Positions 30,619 to 40,589 of a stretch of DNA of 64,000 nt are shown in pieces. A program made the position numbers and the translations under genes. The stretch is from NCBI RefSeq assembly GCF_028583425.1, contig NC_072791.1, positions 44,895,368 to 44,959,367 of the forward strand, given 5' to 3'. This DNA comes from Eublepharis macularius. Lineage: Eukaryota; Chordata; Lepidosauria; Squamata; Eublepharidae. The notes beneath the pieces were generated by a model. It was not told where the DNA came from. It made no database searches and was given only the letters and a program-made list of their open reading frames with translations. The number at the start of each line of letters is the position of its first letter. Within the stretch, counting starts at the first letter, position 1.

Positions 30619-30777
30619 AGCTGTAAGGGTAAAGAGTCCAGTAGCACCTTTAAGACTAACCAACTTTATTGTAGCATAAGCTTTCGAGAATCACAGTTCT
30701 CTTTGTAAAGTTGGTTAGTCTTAAAGGTGCTACTGGACTCTTTTCTATTTTGCTACTCCTCTGGAGCTGTAAGGGTA
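30619..30777 (+). mobile_element. head-to-head Penelope pseudo-LTR dimer, family 2
   Basis: A 13-bp duplication AGCTGTAAGGGTA (30619-30631 and 30765-30777) brackets a 133-bp insert. The right arm reads GTTAGTCTTAAAGGTGCTAC and ends CCTCTGG. The left arm is its inverse, then continues into GCATAAGCTTTCGAGAATCA. The 37-bp arms look identical. Confidence 0.8.
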
Positions 30778-31274
30778 GCAGCATTTTTTGCTAAAATGAA
30801 GCTCTGGCTGAAAATGATAATGTTGTTGCATATGACAATGCAAGCAGTTGAGGCAGCCCTTTCCTTGCATCCTTTGACACGCAGGTTGGCTTTTTCATAT
30901 GACTTCATCTCTTCCATTTCCTCCCTTCGCATTACCGCTAGGGTTTCCAAATAAGCAACCAGCAAACTGGTTGCTTTTAAAGCTGCCAATGTATATGACA
31001 CCATGTGAAAATAGAAGGTATAAGACCCGCAACTTAGCAGCAGTTGTAAATTCTTCCTCCCTACACCAACCACAATTTTTCGCAGAGGGAGAGGCAAGAG
31101 GCCATGTTGCTAAAGTGTAGCTGCTGAAGAGTGTACTGTGCACTACAGATGTACAGATGTGCTGATATTGAAAAGCTGTGCAAGGCACATCTGCACATAC
31201 TGATAGAGTTCTGCCTGCCTCAGCTGCTGCTTCATGTCTTCATGTGAACTCCCCTTTAGCCGCTCCTTCATCCC

Positions 31275-31420
31275 CTGGCATCTCCAGTTTTTAAAAGGAC
31301 CAGTTAGCAGGTGATGAGAAAGGCCTCTGCTAGAGAGCTGCTGCCAGACACGGTAAGTAAATACTGATCTTCATAGGGCTAGATGGTTTATAGTTTAGTG
31401 TAAGGGAGCTTCATGTGTGT
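31275..31420 (+). repeat. tRNA-derived SINE, body only
   Basis: Shows CTCCAGTTTTTAAAAGGACC, AAGGCCTCTGC, and the tail GGGAGCTTCATGTGTG. The tRNA head is missing. A reversed LINE/SINE tail (CACCTTCCTTACTGAGACTC) lies just downstream near 31450. Confidence 0.7.
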
Positions 31421-31529
31421 ATTTTAATTTTTTTACATTATTTGTAGTCCACCTTCCTTACTGAGACTCAAGGTGGATTACAAGAGTTAAGTCAATATTA
31501 TCAATGGCTGGGGCATTCAATTAACAATC

Positions 31530-31894
31530 CAATAGGGCAGGGGTGGGCAAATTGCGGCCCGCGGGCCACATGCGGCCCGCTACAGAGTTTTTTGTGGCCC
31601 GCCAAGACAGTAGAAAAGTGTGATAGGGTACATTTGTATCATTAAACTGATTCTAAAATTAAATGTGCTTGCAGCTATAGATGATATGAAATTAGCACAA
31701 TAAATAAATTGAATAAAACTACCACTATTTTATTTAATTTATATTTATTTATTTTTATGATGCAATTTATACCTTTTCTGAAATGCAAAGTTAACTAATG
31801 AATGCAATCATTTTAAAAGGTGCGGCCCTCCGCTAACCTCCGCTCCCACAAAGTGGCCCCCGAGCCAAAACAATTGCCCACCTCTGCAATAGGG
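31530..31894. mobile_element. hAT non-autonomous element with exact 8-bp duplication
   Basis: The element is 31538-31886 (349 bp). It begins CAGGGGTGGGCAAATTG and ends with the inverse, CAATTGCCCACCTCTG. The target duplication CAATAGGG is exact (31530-31537 and 31887-31894). The middle is AT-rich without an ORF. Confidence 0.92.
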
Positions 31895-32949
31895 TATGGA
31901 TTGCAGAAGATTGAAAACAAACAGAAATCCAATACAGAGCTGAAACAAAGCTAAAACAAAATGTGTGATGTCCCCATGGCTTCCAATGATGTACCTGGTC
32001 TCTGCATTGTTAAAGATGACTCAACACTCAAGGCTGATCTTATTTTTTAGCTCAGTCCCAGTCAGTAGTTTCCAAGGTTAACAGCCTGCAGCAGGCTGGT
32101 TTGTTGACTTCCACAGGCTTTCACCTAGGTTCTTAGGCCAGCTGCCCCTGCTGAGGCCCTTCCTCTGGCCTTCAGTAGCTCCAAGCTCTGGCCACCTCCT
32201 CTCCTGGTAGAGGTACCACTGGGTACAGTTAGGCCCCCCAGGCCTGGCCCAACCACAGTTGTGGCTCTTAGTCAGGAATGCCACAGTCTCAGGGAGTCCT
32301 GTGTCCCTAGAGAGGACAGACTGGCTACTTTTCTTCCCTGTTCCTTGCTGTCCCAGCCAGATCTTTCCCCCTTACCTCTTGCAGCTGGGCCCTTTTTCTC
32401 TCCTCCTGTACTCACCCAGATCCTGCTGCCCTGGGCATATTCCCAAGTAGAGCTTTTCTCCCAAGGAGACCTTCGCCCTCAAGTAAGTTTTTTTCTATCT
32501 GTTCCTGCATTGCCCTTACAGACTCGCAGGGAGCCTCCTTCTGCCCTGTTACAGGGCTGCTGGCATGCTTAGGACAGAGCCCATGTCCTAGCTTTGCTCC
32601 CCAAGGGCATAGATTTCCTGGGTATTGATGATAAGCTATTTAACATGACATATTAAATGATACAGAAGCTACTCAGTAGCATACTTGCAGCAACAGACAG
32701 TAGTATAGTCTACACAGTAGACTACACAGTCATATAGTCTACTGTCCCTATCCCTTTACCATAGCATCTTTCTGAACCATTTTTTTACAGCACATCCCTA
32801 TTTTCTGTGTAAGAAAGTCCTCCTGAATGACTCGGTTTTGCATAGTTTGCAGAAAGCCAGGAGAGTGGGAGCTTTCCTGACCTCTTCAGGCACAGTCATT
32901 CTATAAGGTGGGGGCTGGCACAGAGAAAGCAAAATGTATGGACAGCTGT
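31895..32949. other. no gene recognised
   Basis: C/T-rich DNA at 32150-32550 gives a 103-codon plus frame without domains. A short near-palindrome GTAGTATAGTCTACACAGTAGACTAC occurs in split form near 32699-32742. Confidence 0.4.
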
Positions 32950-34730
32950 TGAGGCCACCTGCAGAAGGCCCTGTTCAGATCAGTGAAGCTGCCATGGAAG
33001 GGTGCAGAGAGAGAGGTAGTCCTATAGATATGAGGGGTCAAGACCGTGAAGGGCTTTGTATGTGATGGCCCAAACCTTGAACTGGGCATGGTAACTGATG
33101 CAACAGAGTGACTGCAGAATGAGAGTAATGTGCCTGCTTTGACTAGATGCTGTTAATAATTGAGCTGTGGCATTCTGTACCAACTGGAGTCTTCAAGATG
33201 ATGTTGAGGGAAGACCTATTGTAGAGAGCATCACAGTAATGGATCAAGGTGGCCAGATCAGCCGTGTGGAACCCTGAAAGATAATGGCCACACTAAAGAG
33301 AGCTAGTCTCCAATAGCAACCCTTTTGAGTTAGTTTCAAGAAGAACAATTTGAACCTGTCCAAGGAACATCCCCTGATACTTACTACTGCCTCCAAATGC
33401 CTCAACAGGATGGCATGGCCTACTGTCTCAAAGGCTGCAGATAAATCCAGGAGGAACAACAATGAAGCTTTGTCTACTTAGAATCATAGGATTGGAGGGT
33501 ACCTCCACAGTCATCTAGTCCAACTCCCTGCACAATGCAGGAAATTCACAACTACATCCTCCCACACCCCCAGTGACCCCTGCTCTATGCCCAGAAGATG
33601 GCAAAACACCATCAGGATCCCTAGCCAAACTGGTTTGGGGAAAATTGCTTCCTGATCCCAAAGTGGTAATAGGCATTATCCTGAGCATGTAAGAAGGGGC
33701 CACAAGAACTAAGCACTGATGTAACCCTTCCTGCCCTCCCTGTCATGATCTGCCTATGCTCACAGAATCAGCATTGCTGTCAGGTGGCCATCTAGCCTCT
33801 GTTTAAAAAACTCCAAAGAAGGAGAGCCCACCACCACATCCCGAGGAAGCGTGTTCCGCTGAGGGACTCCTCTAACTGTCAGGAAGTTCTTCCTAATGCT
33901 TAGCCGAAAACTCTTTTGATTTAATTTCAACCCATTGGTCCTGATCCAACCTTCTAGGGGACATAAAACAACTCCATGCCATCCTCTATATGACAGCCCT
34001 TCAAGTACTTGAAGATAGTTATATCACCACTCAGTTGTCTCCTCTCCAGGCTAAACATACCCAGCTCCTTCCACCTTTCCTTGGTCTCCAGAACCCTCAC
34101 TATCTTTGTTGCCCTTCTCTGGACACCTTGCAGCTTGTCTATATCCTTCTTAAATCGTGCTGCCCAAAACTGAATACTATACTTTAGGTGAAGTCTAACC
34201 AGAGCAGAGTAGAGCGATACCATCACTTTGTGTGATCTGGATACTATACTTCTGTTGATACAGCTCCAAATTGCATTTACCTTTTTGGTTACCACATCAG
34301 ACTTTCAGACGGAGATCATCAACTGAAACCACCAATGCCATTTCCATCCCATAGCCCAGGCTGAAACCAGACTGAAAAGGGTCCAGAGCACAAGAATTAT
34401 GCAAGTAGACTTGGAATTGGTCTGCTACTGCTCTCTCAATCAATTTGCCTATATAGGGCAGATTAGAGACTAGATGATGTGTCCACATCATCTACGTTTA
34501 CGGATTTTTTTTAAAAGTAGTGAGTGGGTAACTACCTCTTTGAGTGGCCAGGGGAAGATGCCTTGAGTTACAGACTGATTTATAATAGACATCAAAGGTT
34601 CATTTATGTGGTCTTTAAATAATTTGAGCAGCCACGATGGACAGGATCCAGTGCACAAGCAGTAGCCTTCACCAATGCCAGGATCCTATCAATATCCATC
34701 ACTGTAACTCGGTCAAAATGGTCCATAAGT
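32950..34730 (-). pseudogene. L2-like LINE ORF2 remnant, split by a CR1 tail
   Basis: Minus strand, from high to low coordinates: LPYIGKLIERAVADQFQ and ALDPFQSGFSLGYGMEMAL (early RT motifs, 34491-34297). After the CR1 interruption comes LLFLLDLSAAFETVGHAILL (RT motif A, near 33460-33400). Then follow decayed RT-C-terminal segments resembling FKVWAITYKALHGLDPSYL (near 33080-33020). These are hallmarks of the L2/CR1 superclade. Removing the CR1 insert leaves the reading frame continuous across the junction. Stops and shifts elsewhere make it dead. Confidence 0.8.
33478..34303 (-). mobile_element. CR1 3' end, nested in the L2-like LINE
   Basis: Its minus strand encodes the CR1 RT C-terminal region (VTKKVNAIWSCINRS, QFWAARFKKDIDKLQGVQRR, FSLERRQLSGD). 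The CR1 3' UTR follows, ending in the GAATCATA-type terminus at 33478-33490. It is 5'-truncated, the usual state for CR1. The joint with the L2 shares only a 3-bp ACT, consistent with the absent or very short target duplications of CR1. Confidence 0.85.
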
Positions 34731-34829
34731 GGACCAGACAGTGCAGATCACAGCCATCTGGGCTCTGAGAAGGAGCAGGAAAGGGAGCTGCTGGAGCGGG
34801 GAGCCTTTTTCTGTTGCCTTCCTTAACTG
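34731..34829 (+). repeat. possible CR1 5' UTR unit
   Basis: GAGCAGGAAAGGGAGCTGCTG and CTTCCTTAACTG resemble the stretch at 35615-35690 in the CR1 leader. The 622-bp element at 34830-35451 sits between them. It may be the first part of the CR1 leader. Confidence 0.45.
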
Positions 34830-35451
34830 GGCCGATTCCAGACGGGCACAAATAAAGCGAGTGCTTTCGCTTTTCCAGCGACCTCACTCGTAAAAACCCG
34901 TAATGTCCCGTCCCTGCTTACCTCCGGTTCATGGCGCTGTGTTGCGCTCCAGAAGCGGACGGTGTGAACGCCGTATTGCGGGTTTGCACACTTCTGGACG
35001 CTTCGTCGCTGTGGAGAGGCCCTCTCCTTTCCTTCCTTCCTTTGCTGGCTGGCCGGAAACAATATTCCCTTAATTTTTTTTTTAAACCGGGCGCCATTTG
35101 CGCAGTCGCACGTTTGCGCACATTGAACTGCGCAAATGCGCACAAATGCACAAATGCACAAAAGTTGACGCTGCGTATTCGCATACCTGCACATTTGCGC
35201 ATTTGCGCAAAACACGTAAAAATATTTTTTTTTAAAAAACCTGAAATGCAAACCAATGAAGGCCCCCGACGTCAACTGTGACGGGGAGGAAACAACCAAT
35301 CCCGGGTACCTCAGTTGGCCATGAGAACATCCGGAAGCGGGATGGCACGGCACGCTGCGAGACAAAGCGGATGGAGACGAAAGTGAACGTGTAGCCGGTA
35401 AGCGATTATTTCCACAGAAAAACCGCAATTACTGGCCATCTGGAATCGGCC
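34830..35451. mobile_element. 622-bp inverted-repeat element, relative of family A
   Basis: Ends GGCCGATTCCAGACGG and the inverse CCATCTGGAATCGGCC; exact 3-bp duplication CTG (34827-34829 and 35452-35454). The interior at 35090-35215 is packed with TTTGCGCA/TGCGCAAA-type octamers. Minus-strand frames across it (for example 34823-35428) encode only low-complexity Cys/Ala-rich repeats and are not genes. Confidence 0.8.
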
Positions 35452-35894
35452 CTGCTGGGGGAATTTGCTGAGGTTACTGTGTGAGAGGACAGTGTTTGGG
35501 GTTGTGTGAGTGTGTGGAGCCTGCTGTAAAGTGGTGCCAGCTGGAGCAAGTGTTTCTGTTTGTCTTTTTACCTGAGTTGGAACTGATTGCAGAGGGGGGA
35601 TTGTTCCTGGGAGAGAGCAGGAAGGGGAGCTGTTGCCACTGCTGCTGAGCTAGTGAGTTTTGCCTTTTCTTAACTGTTTAACTTTTCTTAACTGCTGGGA
35701 AGAATTGACTGAGTTGCTACGCATGGAAGGAGGAAGTCTGAGGAGTGAGGAACCAAGGGGCAAAGGCCTAGTCTCCTAGTGCTCCCAATAAGGTAAGCAG
35801 ACTTTCCACATGGAGCCCACATAAATACATAGGGTATTAAAAGGGGAATATATATTTATATTAAAAAATAGTATTTTTTTTAAAAAGAGAAATT

Positions 35895-36801
35895 ATGAAG
35901 GTAGTATGCCAGCAGGGGGTTGGGGGCTATCCAGTGTTTTGCACTGAGTGTCATATGTACGACTATCTGCCCACTGGGCAGAAGTCTTGGGTGTGTGCTC
36001 GATGCACGGAGCTCCTGGTTCTCAGGGAGAGTTCGCACCCTTGAGGCTGAGGTGGCTGACCTGGAGAAGCAGGCACAGTCAGTCAGACACATGGAGAAGA
36101 CCTTTGGGGACTTGTTAGATGTGTTCCACTCTGAGAATGGCCGCCCCACCACTGCCAGGGAGCATGAGGGTCAAGAGGAGACAGGGCACCGTGCTGAGGA
36201 TAAGGGGAATATGCCCTCAGGAGGGGCCTCTTCTTCAGTTGGTGAACAAGTATCCTTTCGCACCAAGGAACCATCCCTGGCCAGGAAGGGAGGGGAGCTC
36301 TTGGTAGTTGGTGATTTGATCTTTAGGCGGGTAGACAGCTGGGTGGCAAACCCATGTACTGACCGTATGGTGACTTGCCTGCCTGGTGTGAAGGTAGTGG
36401 ACATCACACGGGTTCTAGATATGTTGGTAGACAGTGCTGGGGAGGAGCCAGTGGTCATGGTACATGTTGGTACCAATGATGTGGGGAAATGCAAGCCTGA
36501 GGTCCTGGAGGAAAAATGTAGGCTGCTAGGCAGGAAACTCAAGGCCAGGACATCCAAGGTAGCCTTCTCAGAAGTGCTACCTGTTCCACGCACAGGGCCA
36601 GAGAGACAGGCTCAGATTAGGAGTCTCAATGCGTGGATGAGACAATGGTGTGGGGACAAAGGGTTCAAGTTTGTGAGGCACTGGGATGCTTTTTGGAACA
36701 AGCGGGAGCTGTACAAAAGAGACAGTCTCCACTTGTCTCAAGAAGGAACCAGGCTGCTGGCGCTAAAAATCAAAAAGGTGGCAGAGCAGTTTTTAAAATG
36801 A
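35895..36801 (+). pseudogene. CR1 ORF1, zinc finger plus SGNH esterase, damaged
   Basis: From ATG 35895 the frame encodes a Cys-rich finger (CQQGVGGYPVFC, TEC, WVCARC) in C-x8-10-C-x2-C...C-x2-C spacing. Near 36029 the frame shifts, probably through loss of 2 bases, into the long frame ending at 36801. That part has a short coiled coil (RVRTLEAEVADLEKQAQ), a linker, then an SGNH hydrolase: block I VVGDLIFRR, block III VHVGTNDV, block V RDSLHLSQEG. The block I nucleophile Ser has become Leu (GDLI for GDSI), so even the joined protein would lack esterase activity. CR1 ORF1p binds RNA, and its esterase domain has an uncertain role. Confidence 0.88.
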
Positions 36802-36949
36802 ATCTTGGGGGAAGGCCAACAGGAGACAAAATGTCTTTGGTTTGGGATGGTTCATCTCAAAGAGATGAAGGGTTAGCTGTTACTTTTCTACAGGGAAATG
36901 GATTACAGTTGTCCACTGAGGCGGTGACAAACAATATGGACTGCCTGAC

Positions 36950-37498
36950 AAGATCTCGAGGCAGCAGGAGGAAGGTTGCAGGCCAAACATGCCTGGGAAA
37001 TTATAGATGTTTATATACGAATGCTAGAAGTGTCCGAGGTAAAATTGGGGAGTTAGAATGCTTAATGTTGTGGGAAAACATAGACATTGTGGGCATTACA
37101 AAAACTTGGTGGGATAAGGAAAACCAGTGGGATACGACAATTCCTGGATATAAATTGCAAGGATAGGAAGGGAAGGGTTGGTCATGGGGTGGCTCTGTAT
37201 ATCAGAGAGGGTATACAGTCCAGTAAGACTGAGAAGGTAAGAGAATTAGATTCACTTCTGGAAATGCTATGGATTAAAATAATGGGCCCAAAAGGAAACT
37301 TAACTTTAGGAGTTTGTTATCGCCCACCAGATCAAAAGATAGAGGATGAATATAACATGATGAAAGAAATAAGGATAGCGGCTAGATGAAATAACTGTGT
37401 AGTAATAGGTGATTTCATTTACCCACACATTGATTGGGTCAATGTGTTCAAGTTGGGAGAAAGAGACTGAGTTTCTAGACACTCTCAATGACTGTGCA
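36950..37498 (+). pseudogene. CR1 ORF2, apurinic-type endonuclease, first part
   Basis: NYRCLYTNARSVRGKIGELE and DIVGITKTWWDKE are the N-terminal endonuclease motifs, with Glu of the usual TETW box changed to Lys (TKTW). A frameshift near 37160 leads to GVALYIREGI and LTLGVCYRPPDQ. The hAT-like element interrupts the domain at 37498. The endonuclease would nick target DNA in an active CR1. Confidence 0.85.
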
Positions 37499-37882
37499 TA
37501 GGGATGCCAGACCCCTGGTAGGGGTGGGGAATCCCCCGCCCCTGCTCCCCACCCCCACCCCCACTTACCTAACCAGCGGGGGGGGCGCACACCTTCCATG
37601 CGCACTCTCCTGCGGTGCTGCGCACTCCTGTGCACAGCAGCCGCTGGGATCGGGCCTGTTTTGGCCCAGATCAGGGCTGCTGAGGAGCGTGGGAGCACTC
37701 CTGCACTCCGCAGCACCTCATAATGGGCCCAATCCGTGGAAAAATGGGCCCGTTTTCAGGCACTGTGGAGCGCAGGAGCGCTCCTGCGCTCCACAGCACC
37801 TCAAAATGGGCCTGTTTCAGTGTGGATCGGGCCCATTTTGAGCCCCTGCTGAGCGTGGGCACGCTCCCAGGGGCTGCATGAT

Positions 37883-39294
37883 TTTTTTTTTTATAAATTT
37901 TTTTATTTTTCATAACTACAAAACACTACACCAGACTATCACAAGGAAAGGGGAGAGGGAAGGGACAAAGGGGGGTGGAAAAAGAAAAAGGGGGGGGGAA
38001 TGAACTACAAACACTAAACACTACACTTCAATGTTTCCCTTCATACTGTCATAATACAAAAATAGCTCCATAGAATAATGATGGAGTGGTTAATCATACA
38101 GAAAATAAACATTTGAAATTCTGATTAAACTTTCCTCCCCCTTCTAGGTCCCGGACGCAATTCTCTCTGTGCAACTGCTGTTGCGATGCTCTCCTCCTCC
38201 CCCCCCCCCTCCGGCTCCTCCTTTTCTTTGTTCTTGGTGCAGCAGAGTTCTGGGTTTTTATTCTCAAAATCCTTTAGTTGATCTTCTGATAATATCTTAT
38301 AGGCCTGATCTTTATATCTGAACCATATTCCTTCCGGGAATAACCATTTGTACTTTATTCCATGGTCCCTCAGAAGAGCTGCAAACTTTTTATATTTAAA
38401 ACGCCGTTTCCGGACTAGAAATGGAACGTCCTTCAAAATCTTGACTTTCAAACCCATAAAGTCCAAATCCGCATTGTATGAGTTATATAGGATGGTGTCC
38501 CGAATCTTTTTAGTTGAAAAGTCAATAATGATCTCACGAGGCAACTGTCGCTTTGTTGCATATTTGAAGAAGCCCGACGGACCTCCAAAATGGCGCTTTT
38601 AACCTCTTCTTTAGTCGTCCTCGCGGGTGTCGCCAGTAGTTCCGAGACCAAATCCCACAGATCCTCATTTTCCTCCTCTTTCACGTTTTGGAGACGCAAA
38701 ATTGTCTGCGTTCGTTCCACCTGTAGCCCGATCAGCTGGTTCTCCACCAACTTCAGCTCCTTTTTTGTAGCCTTCACAAGTGACGCACTTTCCAGAGCAG
38801 ACTTTTCTGCCCCCCCCCCCGCTGCTGCCTTAATGGTTTTCACCTCGCTTTCAATTAAGCCCACCCTTTGATCAGTTTCGTTCAGCTTGTCAACAAAGGG
38901 TTTTATGGCTTCCACCACCGCCCTGCGCACCAACTCTTCGAGCGACTCCCCTTTCTGCAAGGTAGACGAGATTGACTTACCGAGAGCGGGACTTTGCTTC
39001 TTTGCTGCCATTTTGGGGGGGGGCGCCAACAAAATTCTGGAACTCCACGAAGGGGAAGAGCGAGTCTTCTTCAGATCAACCTCTCCTTCACAAACGCTTG
39101 TAGAACAGAAGGGATTCGCTTGTTTACAGGCTTCCGCCTGTTTCTTTTACTTGCCGTTTCTCGTTGCCCGGCGGCACTCGAGGCGCCGCGCACATCTGCC
39201 GGCCTCCATAGGGACAAATGGGCAATTCCCCCCCCGCATTGATTTCGGGGAGTTCTTCCCGCCGCGTCCCGGACCCTGGCTCCCTCCCTGGGAG
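37883..39294 (-). mobile_element. ORF1-only L1 (HAL1-like)
   Basis: An 18-bp duplication TCCCAGGGGCTGCATGAT (37865-37882 and 39295-39312) defines the insert. On the minus strand it reads leader, ORF1 (from 39011 or 39032 to 38125), a short 3' UTR with a C-rich tract and AATAAA-like signals, then a run of A (poly-T at 37883-37892). ORF2 is absent although both ends appear complete, so this is not ordinary 5' truncation. Half-L1 elements with ORF1 only are known in mammals as HAL1. Confidence 0.85.
38125..39032 (-). pseudogene. L1 ORF1p-like protein, one frameshift
   Basis: Start is probably Met at 39011 (MAAKKQSPALGKS); an upstream in-frame Met lies at 39032. Residues about 25-110 form a heptad coiled coil (ELVRRAVVEAIKPFVDKLNE onward). 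An RRM-like core follows (TILRLQNVKEEENEDLWDLV). Near 38560 the frame changes into PREIIIDFSTKKIRDTILYN and VPFLVRKRRFKYKKFAALLR, the conserved C-terminal domain of L1 ORF1p. The end is acidic then basic. The active protein would be a trimeric RNA-binding chaperone. Apart from the single shift it looks well preserved. Confidence 0.87.
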
Positions 39295-39434
39295 TCCCAG
39301 GGGCTGCATGATGATGTCACTCCCAAAGTGATGTCATCATGCTTGTGGGGGTGCGCACGCACCCCCATCTCCCCCAAGGTAAGTGCCAGGCCCCTATCCC
39401 CCTGCCAGGAGGTTGAGGTGGCCTGGCAACCCTA

Positions 39435-40535
39435 ACTGTGTTATGGAGCAGATGGTTGCAGAACCTACCAGGGGAGAGGCGATCCTGGACTTGGTCCTAA
39501 GTAATGCTCAAGATCTGGCGCGAGATGTAAAAGTGGTTGCACTGCTTGGTAACAGTGACCATAATGTTACTGAGTTCAGTATTTGCATAAATAGGGATTT
39601 GCCCAAAAAGACCAACACAACCACTTTTAACTTTAATAGGGGTAACTTGGGGCATGTGAAGAAGAAACTGAACGGAAAGGTCAAACCCTTGGGGAAGCTT
39701 GGAGACTATTTAAAACTACAATCCTAGAAGCTCAAATAAAATTTATACCACAACTTACGAAAGGCACAAATAGGTATTTTAAAAAAGGCCTGTATGGTTA
39801 ACAAACAAAGTAAAGGAAGCTACAAAAGGTAAGAAAGTTTCCTTTAAGAGGTGGAAAGCTAGTCAGAGTGAGATATATAAAAGGGAACATAGGCTGTGGC
39901 AAAGAAAATGCAAGTCTGTGATCAGGCAGGCAAAAAGGGACTATGAGGAACATATTGCAAAAAACATAAAGACCAACAATAAACATTTCTTCAAATATAT
40001 TAGAAGCAGGAAACTAGCCAGGGAGGCAGTGGGGCCCCTGGATGATCAAGGGGTAAAAGGATTAGTGAAGGATAATAGGGAAGTGGCCGAGAAGCTAAAT
40101 GCATTTTTTGCCTCTTTCTTCACTGTAGAAGATGAGAGGTGCTTGCCCACTCCAGAACCACTGATTTCGGAAGGAGTATTGAAAGACCTGAGTCAGATTG
40201 AGGTAATGAGAGAGGAGGTCCTACGACTGATAGACAAATTAAAAACTAACAAATCACCCGGCCCAGATGGCATACATCCAAGAGTTCTGAAAGAACTCAA
40301 ATGTGAACTTGTGGATCTCCTGACAAAGCTATGTAACCTTTCATTAACATCTGCCTCCATTCCTGAGGACTGGAAGGTAGCTAATGTCACCCCCATCTTA
40401 AAAAATATGGAGATCCAGAGGAGATCCAGGAAATTACAGGCCAGTCAGTCTAAAGTCAATACCGGGTAAGTTGGTGGAAACCGTTATTAAAGAAAGAAAG
40501 AACGTTGGTATTATGAGCAGTCAGTCTGGCTTCTG
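39435..40535 (+). pseudogene. CR1 ORF2, endonuclease end to early RT
   Basis: The first residues (CVMEQMVAEPTRGEAILDLV, LGNSDHNVTEFSI) complete the endonuclease; the SDH motif is present. A linker with breaks near 39727 and 39800 follows, then IRQAKRDYEEHIAKNI, KTNKSPGPDGIHPRVLKEL (RT motif 1 region) and SIPEDWKVANVTPI. The catalytic FADD region and everything after it are missing. Confidence 0.88.
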
Positions 40536-40589
40536 CCATTTTAAGAGAGGCTTATGATATAAAAATCATAAGCCCCTTGAATCTAATGC

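Larger units (their letters stand above)
37499..39434. mobile_element. hAT-like element inserted in CR1, itself holding an L1
   Basis: Begins TAGGGATGCCAGACCCC and ends with the inverse of TAGGGTTGCCAGGCC. The 8-bp flanks are ACTGTGCA (37491-37498) and ACTGTGTT (39435-39442), with 6 of 8 matching, and the CR1 reading continues across the joint. Without the L1 it is about 520 bp, very GC-rich, with tandem-like GCGCAGGAGCGCTC units near 37660-37790. The termini match the family at 2827 and 42381. Confidence 0.8.
35455..40535 (+). mobile_element. CR1 LINE with intact 5' portion, 3'-truncated, twice invaded
   Basis: A G-rich leader, ORF1 (35895-36801) and ORF2 from about 36950. The endonuclease is cut at 37498 by a hAT-like element and resumes at 39435. 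The early RT is read until about 40535, and then CR1 similarity stops. CR1 copies normally lose their 5' end; here the 5' end is kept and the RT core and 3' end are missing. The neighbouring LTR-like block (from about 40590) may have removed them. Confidence 0.85.

Noticed and set aside
34823-35428. Minus-strand frame of 201 codons with Cys-rich repeats
   Set aside because: Lies across the 622-bp non-coding element; the repeats are the GCGCAAA-type octamers translated.
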